Positions 1 to 4,384 of a DNA stretch of 7,364 nucleotides are shown piece after piece. The DNA lies in the NCBI GenBank assembly GCA_039931435.1, contig JBDTRY010000196.1, positions 1-7,364 on the forward strand. Reading direction: 5' to 3'. The notes below the pieces were generated by a model, which saw only the letters and a program-made list of their open reading frames with translations, searched no databases and was not told the DNA's origin. The position numbers were made by a program, and so were the translations under genes. This DNA comes from JBDTRY01 sp039931435. Lineage in GTDB: Bacteria; Acidobacteriota; Thermoanaerobaculia; Gp7-AA8. Every line of letters begins with the position of its first letter. Positions within the stretch are counted from its first letter, which is position 1.

Positions 1-20
1 AATCAGCAGCGGAGAAAAAC

Positions 21-491
21 ATGGAAGCGATAGCACATCTCAGATATCTGAAAGCCTCGCCGCAGAAGGTGCGCCTGGTGGCGGACCTGGTCCGGGGCCG
101 GAAAGTGGACGAAGCGATTCAGATTCTGCACTTCACGAAGAAATCGTGCGCGAAGGATCTGGAGAAGCTGGTGCGCTCGGCCGTGGCCAACGCTGAAAAC
201 AGTGAGGCCGGTGCGGACGTGGACGAGCTTGTGGTCTCGAGGATCTTCGTCAACGACGGACCTCGCGAGAAGCGGGTGCAGCCTGCTCCCATGGGGCGCG
301 CCTACCAGATCATCAAACGCAAGTCGCACGTCACCGTGCATGTCTCGGATGAAGTCGCGGCAGTCAACGCTCGCGCCAGTGAAGTGAAGGCAAAAGCGAA
401 GGGCAAGCCGGCAAAAACGAAGAGCAAGACGGCAAAAACGAAGAGCAAGAGCAAACCCGGCACGAAGACGCGCCGGGCCGCAGCAAAGTAA
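21..491 (+). CDS. rplV: 50S ribosomal protein L22, with repetitive lysine-rich C-terminal tail
   Basis: L22 is a large-subunit protein that contacts all domains of 23S rRNA, and its beta-hairpin loop lines the peptide exit tunnel. The 156-residue product shows the L22 core: the N-terminal helix region with SPQKVRLVADLVRG (residues 14-27), the helix with AVANAEN (about 54-60), and the hairpin and C-terminal strand with KRVQPAPMGRAYQIIKRKSH (about 84-103). The family is normally about 110-115 residues, so residues from about 115 onward are an extra tail of Lys, Ala, Thr and Ser. That tail includes three heptapeptide units at residues 124-144 and ends in an Arg/Ala-rich segment. The ATG at 21 has GGAG at 11-14, six bases upstream, and the core begins at once, which fixes the start. 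It is the first gene in the window; rpsS would be expected just upstream. The rpsC start follows 12 bases after the stop. Identity is certain; the role of the tail is unknown. Confidence 0.97.
   Translation: MEAIAHLRYLKASPQKVRLVADLVRGRKVDEAIQILHFTKKSCAKDLEKLVRSAVANAENSEAGADVDELVVSRIFVNDGPREKRVQPAPMGRAYQIIKRKSHVTVHVSDEVAAVNARASEVKAKAKGKPAKTKSKTAKTKSKSKPGTKTRRAAAK
389..451 (+). repeat. Three tandem 21-base units in the 3' end of rplV
   Basis: Units lie at 389-409, 410-430 and 431-451. The second and third are identical over their first 20 bases; the first differs from them at three of 20 positions. In frame, shifted by one base, they encode heptapeptides AKAKGKP, AKTKSKT and AKTKSKS at residues 124-144 of L22. 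The period is a multiple of three, so gain or loss of a unit keeps the reading frame. The following 12 residues do not continue the pattern. Confidence 0.95.
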
Positions 492-493
492 AC

Positions 494-498
494 GGAGG
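494..498 (+). promoter_or_regulatory. Shine-Dalgarno site that fixes the TTG start of rpsC
   Basis: GGAGG lies five bases upstream of the TTG at 504. The protein read from that TTG begins GQKVHP, the standard S3 N-terminus, so this strong site supports a genuine non-ATG start. Confidence 0.85.
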
Positions 499-503
499 CT
501 ATT

Positions 504-1154
504 TTGGGTCAGAAGGTTCATCCCTACGGATTTCGGCTCGGCTTCAACAAGACCTGGCACTCCCGCTGGTTTGCGGGTAAGGCCTATTCCGAGACGCTGC
601 ACCGCGATCTCAAGCTCCGTGAGGATCTGAAAAAGCGCCTCTCGCACGCCGGCGTTGCCGAGATCGACATCGAGCGCACGGCGAACAAGATGCGCATCAA
701 CATCTACACCTCCCGCCCGGGGATCATCATCGGCCGGAAAGGTGCGGAAGTAGACAAGCTCCGCGACGAACTGCAGAAGATGGTCAACGGCGAGGTCTAC
801 ATCAACATTCAGGAGATCCAGCGGCCGGAACTGGACGCGCAGCTCATCGCCGAGAACATCGCCACGCAGCTGGAGCGCCGGGTGGCCTTCCGCCGGGCCA
901 TGAAGAAAGCGATGGAGAGCGCCTTCCGCTTCGGAGCAAAGGGCGTGAAGGTGCGTGTGGCCGGCCGGTTGAACGGCGCGGAGATCGCCCGCTCCGAGTG
1001 GTATCAGGACGGACGTCTTCCGCTGCACACGCTGAAGGCCGACATTGATTACGGTCTGGCGCTGGGCCACACCACCTACGGAATCATCGGGGTGAAGGTC
1101 TGGGTCTTCAAGGGTGAGATGGCCAAGGCCCGCAGCAGAAGGAAAGTACAGTAA
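504..1154 (+). CDS. rpsC: 30S ribosomal protein S3 (TTG start)
   Basis: S3 sits in the head of the small subunit at the mRNA entry channel and contributes, with S4 and S5, to unwinding of incoming mRNA. The 216 residues are in the normal range. The N-terminus reads GQKVHPYGFRLG. A type 2 KH RNA-binding domain spans roughly residues 39-107, with its GxxG loop GRKG at 77-80 inside PGIIIGRKGAEVDKLR. The C-terminal S3 domain carries the family stretch GRLNGAEIARSEWY at 154-167 followed by GRLPLHTLKADIDYG. The initiation codon is TTG at 504, preceded by GGAGG; no ATG lies near the family N-terminus. The gene follows rplV by 12 bases and precedes rplP by 36. A TTG start may moderate initiation, though the SD is strong; that is inference. 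Confidence 0.98.
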   Translation: MGQKVHPYGFRLGFNKTWHSRWFAGKAYSETLHRDLKLREDLKKRLSHAGVAEIDIERTANKMRINIYTSRPGIIIGRKGAEVDKLRDELQKMVNGEVYINIQEIQRPELDAQLIAENIATQLERRVAFRRAMKKAMESAFRFGAKGVKVRVAGRLNGAEIARSEWYQDGRLPLHTLKADIDYGLALGHTTYGIIGVKVWVFKGEMAKARSRRKVQ

Positions 1155-1160
1155 GTATTC

Positions 1161-1175
1161 GGGACCGAGTGTCCC
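1161..1175 (+). other. Short hairpin in the rpsC-rplP spacer
   Basis: GGGAC (1161-1165) pairs perfectly with GTCCC (1171-1175) around a five-base loop. The stem ends one base before the GGAG (1177-1180) of rplP. There is no T-tract after it, so it is not an intrinsic terminator. A five-base stem in GC-rich DNA may be chance. Confidence 0.4.
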
Positions 1176-1190
1176 TGGAGACAACGCACC

Positions 1191-1616
1191 ATGTTGATGC
1201 CGAAGAAAGTCAAATTCAGAAAACAGCAGCGCGGACGCAGGCGCGGCGTAGCCAGCCGCGGCTCGAAGATCTCCTTTGGAGATTACGGGCTGCAGGCCCT
1301 GGAAGTGGGCTGGGTGACGGCGCGGCAGATCGAGGCCGCTCGTATCGCCATGACCCGCCACGTCAAGCGCGGTGGAAAGATCTGGATCCGCATCTTCCCG
1401 GACAAGCCCATCACCAAGAAGCCCCTGGAAACACGTATGGGTAAGGGCAAGGGCGCTCCGGAAGAGTGGGTATGCGTCGTCAAGCCGGCTCGCATCCTCT
1501 ATGAGATGGAAGGGGTGCCACGGGAGATCGCCGAGGAAGCGTTCCGACTGGCCTCGCACAAGCTTCCCATCAAGACCCGGTTCGTGAGCCGTGAAGATAT
1601 GGAGATCGGCGGATGA
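1191..1616 (+). CDS. rplP: 50S ribosomal protein L16
   Basis: L16 binds 23S rRNA near the A site and the central protuberance and helps position aminoacyl-tRNA; it joins late in large-subunit assembly. The 141 residues match the family length. The N-terminus MLMPKKVKFRKQQRGR is the classic one, which supports ATG 1191 over the in-frame ATG at 1197. Both family signatures are visible: KRGGKIWIRIFP at 59-70 and RMGKGKGAPEEW at 82-93. Arg82 is the equivalent of the arginine hydroxylated in E. coli L16; whether it is modified here cannot be seen. An SD GGAG sits at 1177-1180, ten bases upstream. The stop TGA at 1614-1616 overlaps the rpmC ATG in an ATGA arrangement, which suggests translational coupling. 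Confidence 0.98.
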   Translation: MLMPKKVKFRKQQRGRRRGVASRGSKISFGDYGLQALEVGWVTARQIEAARIAMTRHVKRGGKIWIRIFPDKPITKKPLETRMGKGKGAPEEWVCVVKPARILYEMEGVPREIAEEAFRLASHKLPIKTRFVSREDMEIGG

Positions 1617-1807
1617 AGATCAAGGAACTGCGGGAAAAAAGCGCCGGCGAGCTCGAAACGCGCGAGCGGGATCTGACCGATCAGCTCTTCAAGCTCCGGT
1701 TTCAAAGAGCTACGGGCTCGATGGAGAACCCATCGAAGATGCGCCAGGTGCGCAAAGAGATCGCCCGGATCAAGACGCTAAACAACGAGCGGAGAAACGA
1801 ACAGTAA
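1613..1807 (+). CDS. rpmC: 50S ribosomal protein L29
   Basis: L29 is a small helical-hairpin protein next to L23 at the exit of the peptide tunnel, close to where trigger factor and the signal recognition particle dock. The 64 residues are typical. The sequence predicts two long helices: residues about 3-32, with ELREKSAGEL and LTDQLFKLRFQ, and about 40-60, with the conserved RQVRKEIARIKTL near 44-56. The start ATG overlaps the last four bases of rplP (ATGA), and GGAG at 1601-1604 inside rplP provides the SD eight bases upstream. Ribosomes finishing L16 can probably restart here, which would keep L16 and L29 output matched. The gene is followed by a 60-base spacer before rpsQ. Confidence 0.96.
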   Translation: MKIKELREKSAGELETRERDLTDQLFKLRFQRATGSMENPSKMRQVRKEIARIKTLNNERRNEQ

Positions 1808-1830
1808 TCAACCAGTTCCCGGTTCACAGT

Positions 1831-1845
1831 CCCGGCCTCGCCGGG
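1831..1845 (+). other. Short hairpin in the rpmC-rpsQ spacer
   Basis: CCCGGC (1831-1836) pairs perfectly with GCCGGG (1840-1845) around a CTC loop. It lies in the 60-base spacer 1808-1867. Downstream come two copies of ACGGAGA (1849-1855, 1856-1862), the second containing the rpsQ SD at 1858-1861. No T-tract follows, so it is not a terminator. Confidence 0.45.
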
Positions 1846-1867
1846 GAAACGGAGAACGGAGAGACAG

Positions 1868-2149
1868 ATGGCAGAAGAGAAAACGGAAACGGCAGACAAG
1901 GTGAACCGTAAGGCCACGCGCACCGGCGTGGTGGTGTCGAACAAGATGCAGAAGACGGTCGTCGTGGCTGTCGAGCGCCGCGTCCTTCACCCGGCCTATC
2001 AGAAGTATGTGAAGCACACGAACAGGTTCATGGCTCACGACGAGACGAACGATTGCGGCGTCGGCGACAAGGTTGTCATCGAGGAGAGCCGTCCGCTTTC
2101 CAAGCGCAAGCGGTGGAACGTCAAGGAAGTCATCGGCCGGGCATCGTAA
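1868..2149 (+). CDS. rpsQ: 30S ribosomal protein S17
   Basis: S17 is a primary-binding OB-fold protein of the small-subunit body that organises the 5' domain of 16S rRNA early in assembly. The product has 93 residues against about 80-90 for the family; the surplus is a charged N-terminal extension of roughly 12 residues before RKATRTGVVVSNKMQKT. The signature GDKVVIEESRPLS is at 66-78, followed by KRKRW. ATG 1868 has GGAG at 1858-1861, six bases upstream. The gene closes the S10 group, and a gap of 89 bases separates it from rplN, where the spc transcription unit begins in E. coli. Cys63 is isolated and does not suggest metal binding. Confidence 0.97.
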   Translation: MAEEKTETADKVNRKATRTGVVVSNKMQKTVVVAVERRVLHPAYQKYVKHTNRFMAHDETNDCGVGDKVVIEESRPLSKRKRWNVKEVIGRAS

Positions 2150-2173
2150 GTGACGGTCCGCGCGCGCGAGGGC

Positions 2174-2204
2174 CGAGTGCTCAGTGAAACAGTACTGAGA
2201 TTCG
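2174..2204 (+). other. Bulged hairpin in the rpsQ-rplN (S10/spc boundary) spacer
   Basis: Eleven base pairs can form: 2174-2178 with 2200-2204 (one G-U), a bulged G at 2179, then 2180-2185 with 2194-2199, closing an eight-base loop at 2186-2193. The rplN SD (AGGAG, 2226-2230) lies 21 bases downstream. The rest of the 89-base gap holds a (CG)5 run at 2159-2168 and a small CCGG/CCGG pairing at 2209-2219. No T-tract follows, and I see no good -35/-10 pair. A cis-regulatory role is conjecture. Confidence 0.45.
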
Positions 2205-2238
2205 AGCCCCGGACGCCGGCCACCGAGGAGCAATTGTC

Positions 2239-2610
2239 ATGATTCAGATGGGAACGATCCTGCAGGTTGCCGATAACACCGGCGCAAAGAAGATCGCCTG
2301 CATCAAGATGCTGGGAGGCTCGACGGCCGGGCGCTACGCGCGCCTGGGCGACGTCATCACAGCGTCGGTGAAAGAAGCCTCCCCGGACGGCACGGTGAAA
2401 AAGGGTGCGGTGGTCAAGGCTGTGGTCGTGCGTACGGTGAAGGAGAGCCGGAGAAAAGACGGCTCGTACATCAAGTTCGACGACAACGCCGCGGTGCTCA
2501 TCAATGACGCCCGGGAGCCGGTGGGAACACGCGTTTTCGGACCCGTGGCCCGCGAGCTGCGCGAGCGCAAGTTCATGAAGATCATTTCCCTGGCCCCGGA
2601 AGTCATCTGA
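2239..2610 (+). CDS. rplN: 50S ribosomal protein L14
   Basis: L14 is a small beta-barrel protein at the subunit interface. It contacts L19 and 16S rRNA helix 14 and is the docking site for the ribosome-silencing factor RsfS. The 123 residues are close to the usual 122. The N-terminus MIQMGTILQVADNTGAK is diagnostic, and the family signature runs from about residue 61 (AVVVRTVKES) through DGSYIKFDDNAAVLI at 74-88. The C-terminal GPVARELRERKFMKIISLAPEV is fully conserved in style. ATG 2239 has AGGAG at 2226-2230, eight bases upstream. It is the first gene of the spc group and comes after one of the widest gaps in the window, a plausible place for an internal promoter, though none is obvious. 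Confidence 0.98.
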   Translation: MIQMGTILQVADNTGAKKIACIKMLGGSTAGRYARLGDVITASVKEASPDGTVKKGAVVKAVVVRTVKESRRKDGSYIKFDDNAAVLINDAREPVGTRVFGPVARELRERKFMKIISLAPEVI

Positions 2611-2648
2611 GGGGACCGAGGCGAGAGAGAGAAACATAGAGGAAACCA
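2611..2648 (+). other. Purine-rich spacer between rplN and rplX
   Basis: This 38-base gap is mostly A and G, with GAGAGAGAGAAA at 2623-2634, and holds the rplX SD GAGG at 2639-2642. I find no stable stem here. It is the one longer spacer in the window without a hairpin, probably because a purine run cannot pair with itself. Confidence 0.6.
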
Positions 2649-3008
2649 ATGCTGGCCAACAAGAAAAAGCAGAAAGTGGAGATGTCGGGCAAGTCGCACG
2701 TGCACAAGAACGACATCGTCGTAGTGACCTCGGGCAAGGACCGAGGGAAGCAGGGCAAGGTGCTGCGCGTCATGCCCGCCAAGGGCAAGGCCCTGGTGGA
2801 ACGGGTGAATTTTTCCAAGAAGCACACCCGCCCCAACCCCGGAAAGAACCAGCAGGGCGGCATTCTGGAGCGTGAAGCGGCCATGAACATTTCCAACCTT
2901 CAGGTGATCTGTCCGACCTGCGGCGAGGCGGCACGCTTCGGCTCGAAGAGAACTGACGAAGGTTCAACGCGCGTCTGCAAGAAGTGCGACGCGGAAATCG
3001 GATCCTGA
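2649..3008 (+). CDS. rplX: 50S ribosomal protein L24 with four-cysteine C-terminal tail
   Basis: L24 is an assembly-initiating protein that binds the 5' end of 23S rRNA and in the mature particle lies near the tunnel exit. The product has 119 residues. A KOW-type SH3-like domain occupies about residues 17-62, with VVVTSGKDRGKQGKVLRV at 24-41 and NFSKKHTRP at 54-62. The C-terminal part has CPTC at 88-91 and CKKC at 110-113, a zinc-ribbon-like pair that enteric L24 lacks but many other bacteria have. ATG 2649 has GAGG at 2639-2642, six bases upstream. A second in-frame ATG at 2682 would give a more usual N-terminus, but its GGAG (2678-2681) touches the codon, so I keep 2649 and an extra 11-residue lysine-rich head. 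Zinc binding is inferred from the motif. Confidence 0.95.
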   Translation: MLANKKKQKVEMSGKSHVHKNDIVVVTSGKDRGKQGKVLRVMPAKGKALVERVNFSKKHTRPNPGKNQQGGILEREAAMNISNLQVICPTCGEAARFGSKRTDEGSTRVCKKCDAEIGS

Positions 3009-3022
3009 CCATCCGAAAGAGA

Positions 3023-3041
3023 GGGTCGTACATGCCGACCC
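3023..3041 (+). other. Hairpin abutting the rplE SD
   Basis: GGGTCG (3023-3028) pairs perfectly with CGACCC (3036-3041) around a seven-base loop. The stem ends exactly where the rplE SD GGAG (3042-3045) begins. In E. coli the repressor target of S8 overlaps the rplE translation start, so the position is suggestive, but I cannot match this simple stem to the S8 recognition core. Confidence 0.45.
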
Positions 3042-3054
3042 GGAGACGACTGAA

Positions 3055-3612
3055 ATGGCTGCAAGACTGAAAGAAAAGTACCTGAAGGAAGTGGCTCCGA
3101 AGCTGCTCAAGGAGTTCTCCATCGACAACGTCATGGCCGTACCGAAGATCGAGAAGATCGTTCTGAATATGGGCATGGGGGAAGCGATCGGCAACCCCAA
3201 GATTCTTGACAGTGCCGTGGAAGAGTTGACCGTGATCGCCGGCCAGAAGCCGGTCGTCACCCGCGCCAGGAAATCGATCGCCAGTTTCAAGCTTCGTGAG
3301 GGAGTGCCCATCGGCACGATGGTCACCCTGCGCGGCGAGAAGATGTACGAGTTTCTGGACCGGCTCATCTCCATGGCCCTGCCGCGCGTGCGCGACTTCC
3401 GCGGTGTGGCTACACGTGCTTTCGACGGCCGGGGAAATTACACGCTGGGCGTTCGCGATCACCTGATCTTTCCGGAGATCGACATGTCCAAAGTGGACAA
3501 GGCCAAGGGGATGAACATCACCATCGTCACCACTGCCAGGAATGACGAGCAGGCCCGCTTCCTTCTCAAGGAGCTGGGCATGCCTTTCCGGGCCATGGGT
3601 GACACACAGTAA
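3055..3612 (+). CDS. rplE: 50S ribosomal protein L5
   Basis: L5 binds 5S rRNA together with L18 and (in many bacteria) L25, sits in the central protuberance, and contacts the P-site tRNA and S13 through its mobile loop. The 185 residues fit the family (about 178-190). Visible landmarks are the N-terminal MAARLKEKYLKEVAPKLLKEF, then KIEKIVLNMGMGEA at 31-44, the family signature within LTVIAGQKPVVTRARKSIA at 58-76, and GNYTLGVRDHLIFPEID at 127-143. The C-terminus MNITIVTTARNDEQARFLL is also typical. ATG 3055 has GGAG at 3042-3045, nine bases upstream. In E. coli the spc repressor S8 acts at the start of this gene; a hairpin at 3023-3041 ends directly at the SD, but conservation of that control is unproven. 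Confidence 0.98.
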   Translation: MAARLKEKYLKEVAPKLLKEFSIDNVMAVPKIEKIVLNMGMGEAIGNPKILDSAVEELTVIAGQKPVVTRARKSIASFKLREGVPIGTMVTLRGEKMYEFLDRLISMALPRVRDFRGVATRAFDGRGNYTLGVRDHLIFPEIDMSKVDKAKGMNITIVTTARNDEQARFLLKELGMPFRAMGDTQ

Positions 3613-3629
3613 TCAGCAATCACGGAGGT

Positions 3630-3677
3630 GAAGGGAACGCGGTGGATCTCGACACCCGTCCTGACGCTTTCCACTTC
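3630..3677 (+). other. Long imperfect hairpin filling the rplE-rpsN spacer
   Basis: Eleven pairs can form: 3630-3633 with 3674-3677, a bulged A at 3673, 3634-3637 with 3669-3672, a C/T mismatch (3638/3668), then 3639-3641 with 3665-3667. A small inner GGTG/CACC pairing (3641-3644/3653-3656) competes for base 3641. The foot of the stem touches the rpsN SD at 3678-3681. The structure takes up most of the 75-base spacer, which holds no credible gene. Confidence 0.5.
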
Positions 3678-3681
3678 GGAG
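3678..3681 (+). promoter_or_regulatory. Shine-Dalgarno site that fixes the rpsN start
   Basis: GGAG lies six bases upstream of ATG 3688. The alternative in-frame GTG at 3628 is fused to its own GGAG (3624-3627) with no spacing and would add 20 residues foreign to S14, so 3688 is the start. Confidence 0.85.
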
Positions 3682-3687
3682 ACAAAG

Positions 3688-3873
3688 ATGGCGCGTAAAG
3701 CAATGATCGTGAAGGCCGAGCGGAAGCCGAAGTTTTCCACCCGCAAGCGCAACCGCTGCAAGGTGTGCGGGCGCCCGCGGGGATTTCTTCGGAAGTTTCA
3801 GCTCTGTCGAATCTGTTTTCGCCTGCTCTCGCTCGGAGGCTACGTGCCCGGCGTGACCAAGGCCAGCTGGTAG
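3688..3873 (+). CDS. rpsN: 30S ribosomal protein S14, short zinc-binding form
   Basis: S14 belongs to the head of the small subunit, assembling late with S3 and S10 near the A site. The product is 61 residues, the length of the zinc-dependent (C+, type Z) form rather than the roughly 100-residue zinc-free form. Four cysteines at 24, 27, 40 and 43 make CxxC-x12-CxxC, a zinc knuckle, in the context RCKVCGRPRGFLRKFQLCRIC. The end GYVPGVTKASW is diagnostic. ATG 3688 has GGAG six bases upstream. The N-terminal AMIVKAERKPKFSTRKRNR is basic and contacts rRNA in the family. Bacteria with this form often keep a second, cysteine-free S14 copy elsewhere for zinc shortage; none is present in this window. 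Confidence 0.97.
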   Translation: MARKAMIVKAERKPKFSTRKRNRCKVCGRPRGFLRKFQLCRICFRLLSLGGYVPGVTKASW

Positions 3874-3880
3874 TTTCGTT

Positions 3881-3899
3881 CCGGGGCCGCTGGTCCCGG
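3881..3899 (+). other. GC-rich hairpin directly after rpsN
   Basis: CCGGGGCC (3881-3888) pairs with GGTCCCGG (3892-3899), eight pairs including one G-U, around a GCT loop. It begins seven bases after the rpsN stop. The following bases (GGCGCATTTGAA) contain only three T in a row, so termination is unlikely. It is the first of two hairpins in the 94-base rpsN-rpsH spacer. Confidence 0.55.
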
Positions 3900-3916
3900 G
3901 CGCATTTGAATCGAAC

Positions 3917-3951
3917 TGGCCGACGGCAATCCACGGGTTGCCGAGCGGTCA
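3917..3951 (+). other. Two-part hairpin just upstream of the rpsH SD; candidate regulatory structure
   Basis: Fourteen pairs form. The lower helix is 3917-3922 with 3946-3951 (one G-U), followed by an asymmetric internal loop (A3923 opposite A3944 and G3945). The upper helix is 3924-3931 with 3936-3943 (one G-U), closing a CACG tetraloop. It ends three bases before GGAGG (3955-3959). S8 is the known autogenous repressor of spc operons in enteric bacteria and binds a helix with an irregular internal loop, so an S8 or other protein site is conceivable. The sequence alone does not show it. Confidence 0.5.
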
Positions 3952-3954
3952 AGC

Positions 3955-3959
3955 GGAGG
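3955..3959 (+). promoter_or_regulatory. Shine-Dalgarno site that fixes the rpsH start
   Basis: GGAGG lies eight bases upstream of ATG 3968. An in-frame TTG at 3938 would lie inside the upstream hairpin and add ten residues with no family match, so 3968 is preferred. Confidence 0.8.
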
Positions 3960-3967
3960 AATCAACG

Positions 3968-4372
3968 ATGTCCATGACTGACCCTATCGCGGATATGCTC
4001 ACGCGCATCCGCAATGGAATCCAGGCCCGCCACGAAAGAATCGAGCTTCCGGCCTCCCGTTTGAAAGTCGAGATCGCCCGCATCCTCAAGGATGAGGGCT
4101 TCATCAGCAACTACAAGCTGACCGACGAAAAGGACAAGGTTCAGGGAACGCTCCGGGTCTATCTGAAATACGCCGACAGTGGCGCGCCGGTCATTCACGG
4201 CATCGAACGGGTCTCGCGTCCGGGACGCCGCGTCTACCGCAGCAAGGGTGAGATTCCGCGCGTTCTGGGCGGACTGGGACTGGCCATCATTTCCACATCC
4301 AAGGGTGTTTTCTCCGGAACCGATGCGGCCAAGAACGACGTCGGTGGAGAAGTGCTCTGCCAGGTCTGGTAG
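3968..4372 (+). CDS. rpsH: 30S ribosomal protein S8
   Basis: S8 binds helix 21 of 16S rRNA in the central domain early in assembly, and in E. coli it represses translation of the spc operon by binding mRNA near rplE. The 134 residues match the family (about 130). The N-terminus MSMTDPIADMLTRIRNG is diagnostic. The C-terminal signature region GLGLAIISTSKGVFSGTDAAK (102-122) followed by GGEVLCQVW at the very end carries the rRNA-binding STSKG motif at 109-113. ATG 3968 is chosen for its GGAGG; a second ATG two codons later is also possible and would trim only two residues. The spacer upstream is the longest in the window and holds two hairpins, and rplF follows after 12 bases. Confidence 0.97.
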   Translation: MSMTDPIADMLTRIRNGIQARHERIELPASRLKVEIARILKDEGFISNYKLTDEKDKVQGTLRVYLKYADSGAPVIHGIERVSRPGRRVYRSKGEIPRVLGGLGLAIISTSKGVFSGTDAAKNDVGGEVLCQVW

Positions 4373-4384
4373 GGGGACAGGGAT

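Noticed and set aside
1..33. Frame 1 from the left edge reads NQQRRKTWKR then TAG, possibly the basic C-terminus of S19 (rpsS) overlapping rplV by 13 bases
   Set aside because: Ten residues are too few to identify S19, other frames are also open here, and most genes in this cluster are separated by short gaps with an SD. rpsS is expected upstream from gene order but may end before the window.
3..1559. A 518-codon open frame on the - strand across rplV, rpsC and rplP
   Set aside because: rplV, rpsC and rplP all lie in the same reading frame (starts 21, 504 and 1191 are all multiples of three) and use GC-rich third positions, which keeps the mirrored antisense frame free of stops. The product has no recognisable domain and is full of composition-driven repeats, including an antisense copy of the L22 tail repeat.
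2159..2168. (CG)5 alternating run as possible Z-DNA
   Set aside because: Ten bases of CG alternation is short and expected occasionally in GC-rich DNA; nothing else supports a structural role.
3206..3234. Perfect TTGACA at 3206-3211 inside rplE as a promoter -35 box
   Set aside because: About 17 bases further on there is no -10-like hexamer (the bases are TGACCG), and the site lies within a coding region under strong protein constraint.
3628..3687. In-frame GTG at 3628 that would extend S14 by 20 residues
   Set aside because: Its GGAG touches the codon with no spacing, the added residues do not resemble any S14, and ATG 3688 gives the exact 61-residue zinc-form protein with a well-spaced SD.
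3881..3910. GC-rich hairpin after rpsN as an intrinsic terminator
   Set aside because: The stem is followed by GGCGCATTTGAA, with no run of T, and seven further spc genes follow in the same direction. The other spacer hairpins lack T-tracts too.
3938..3967. In-frame TTG at 3938 as an earlier S8 start
   Set aside because: It lies inside the upstream hairpin without an SD at proper spacing, and the ten extra residues do not match S8; ATG 3968 has GGAGG eight bases upstream.
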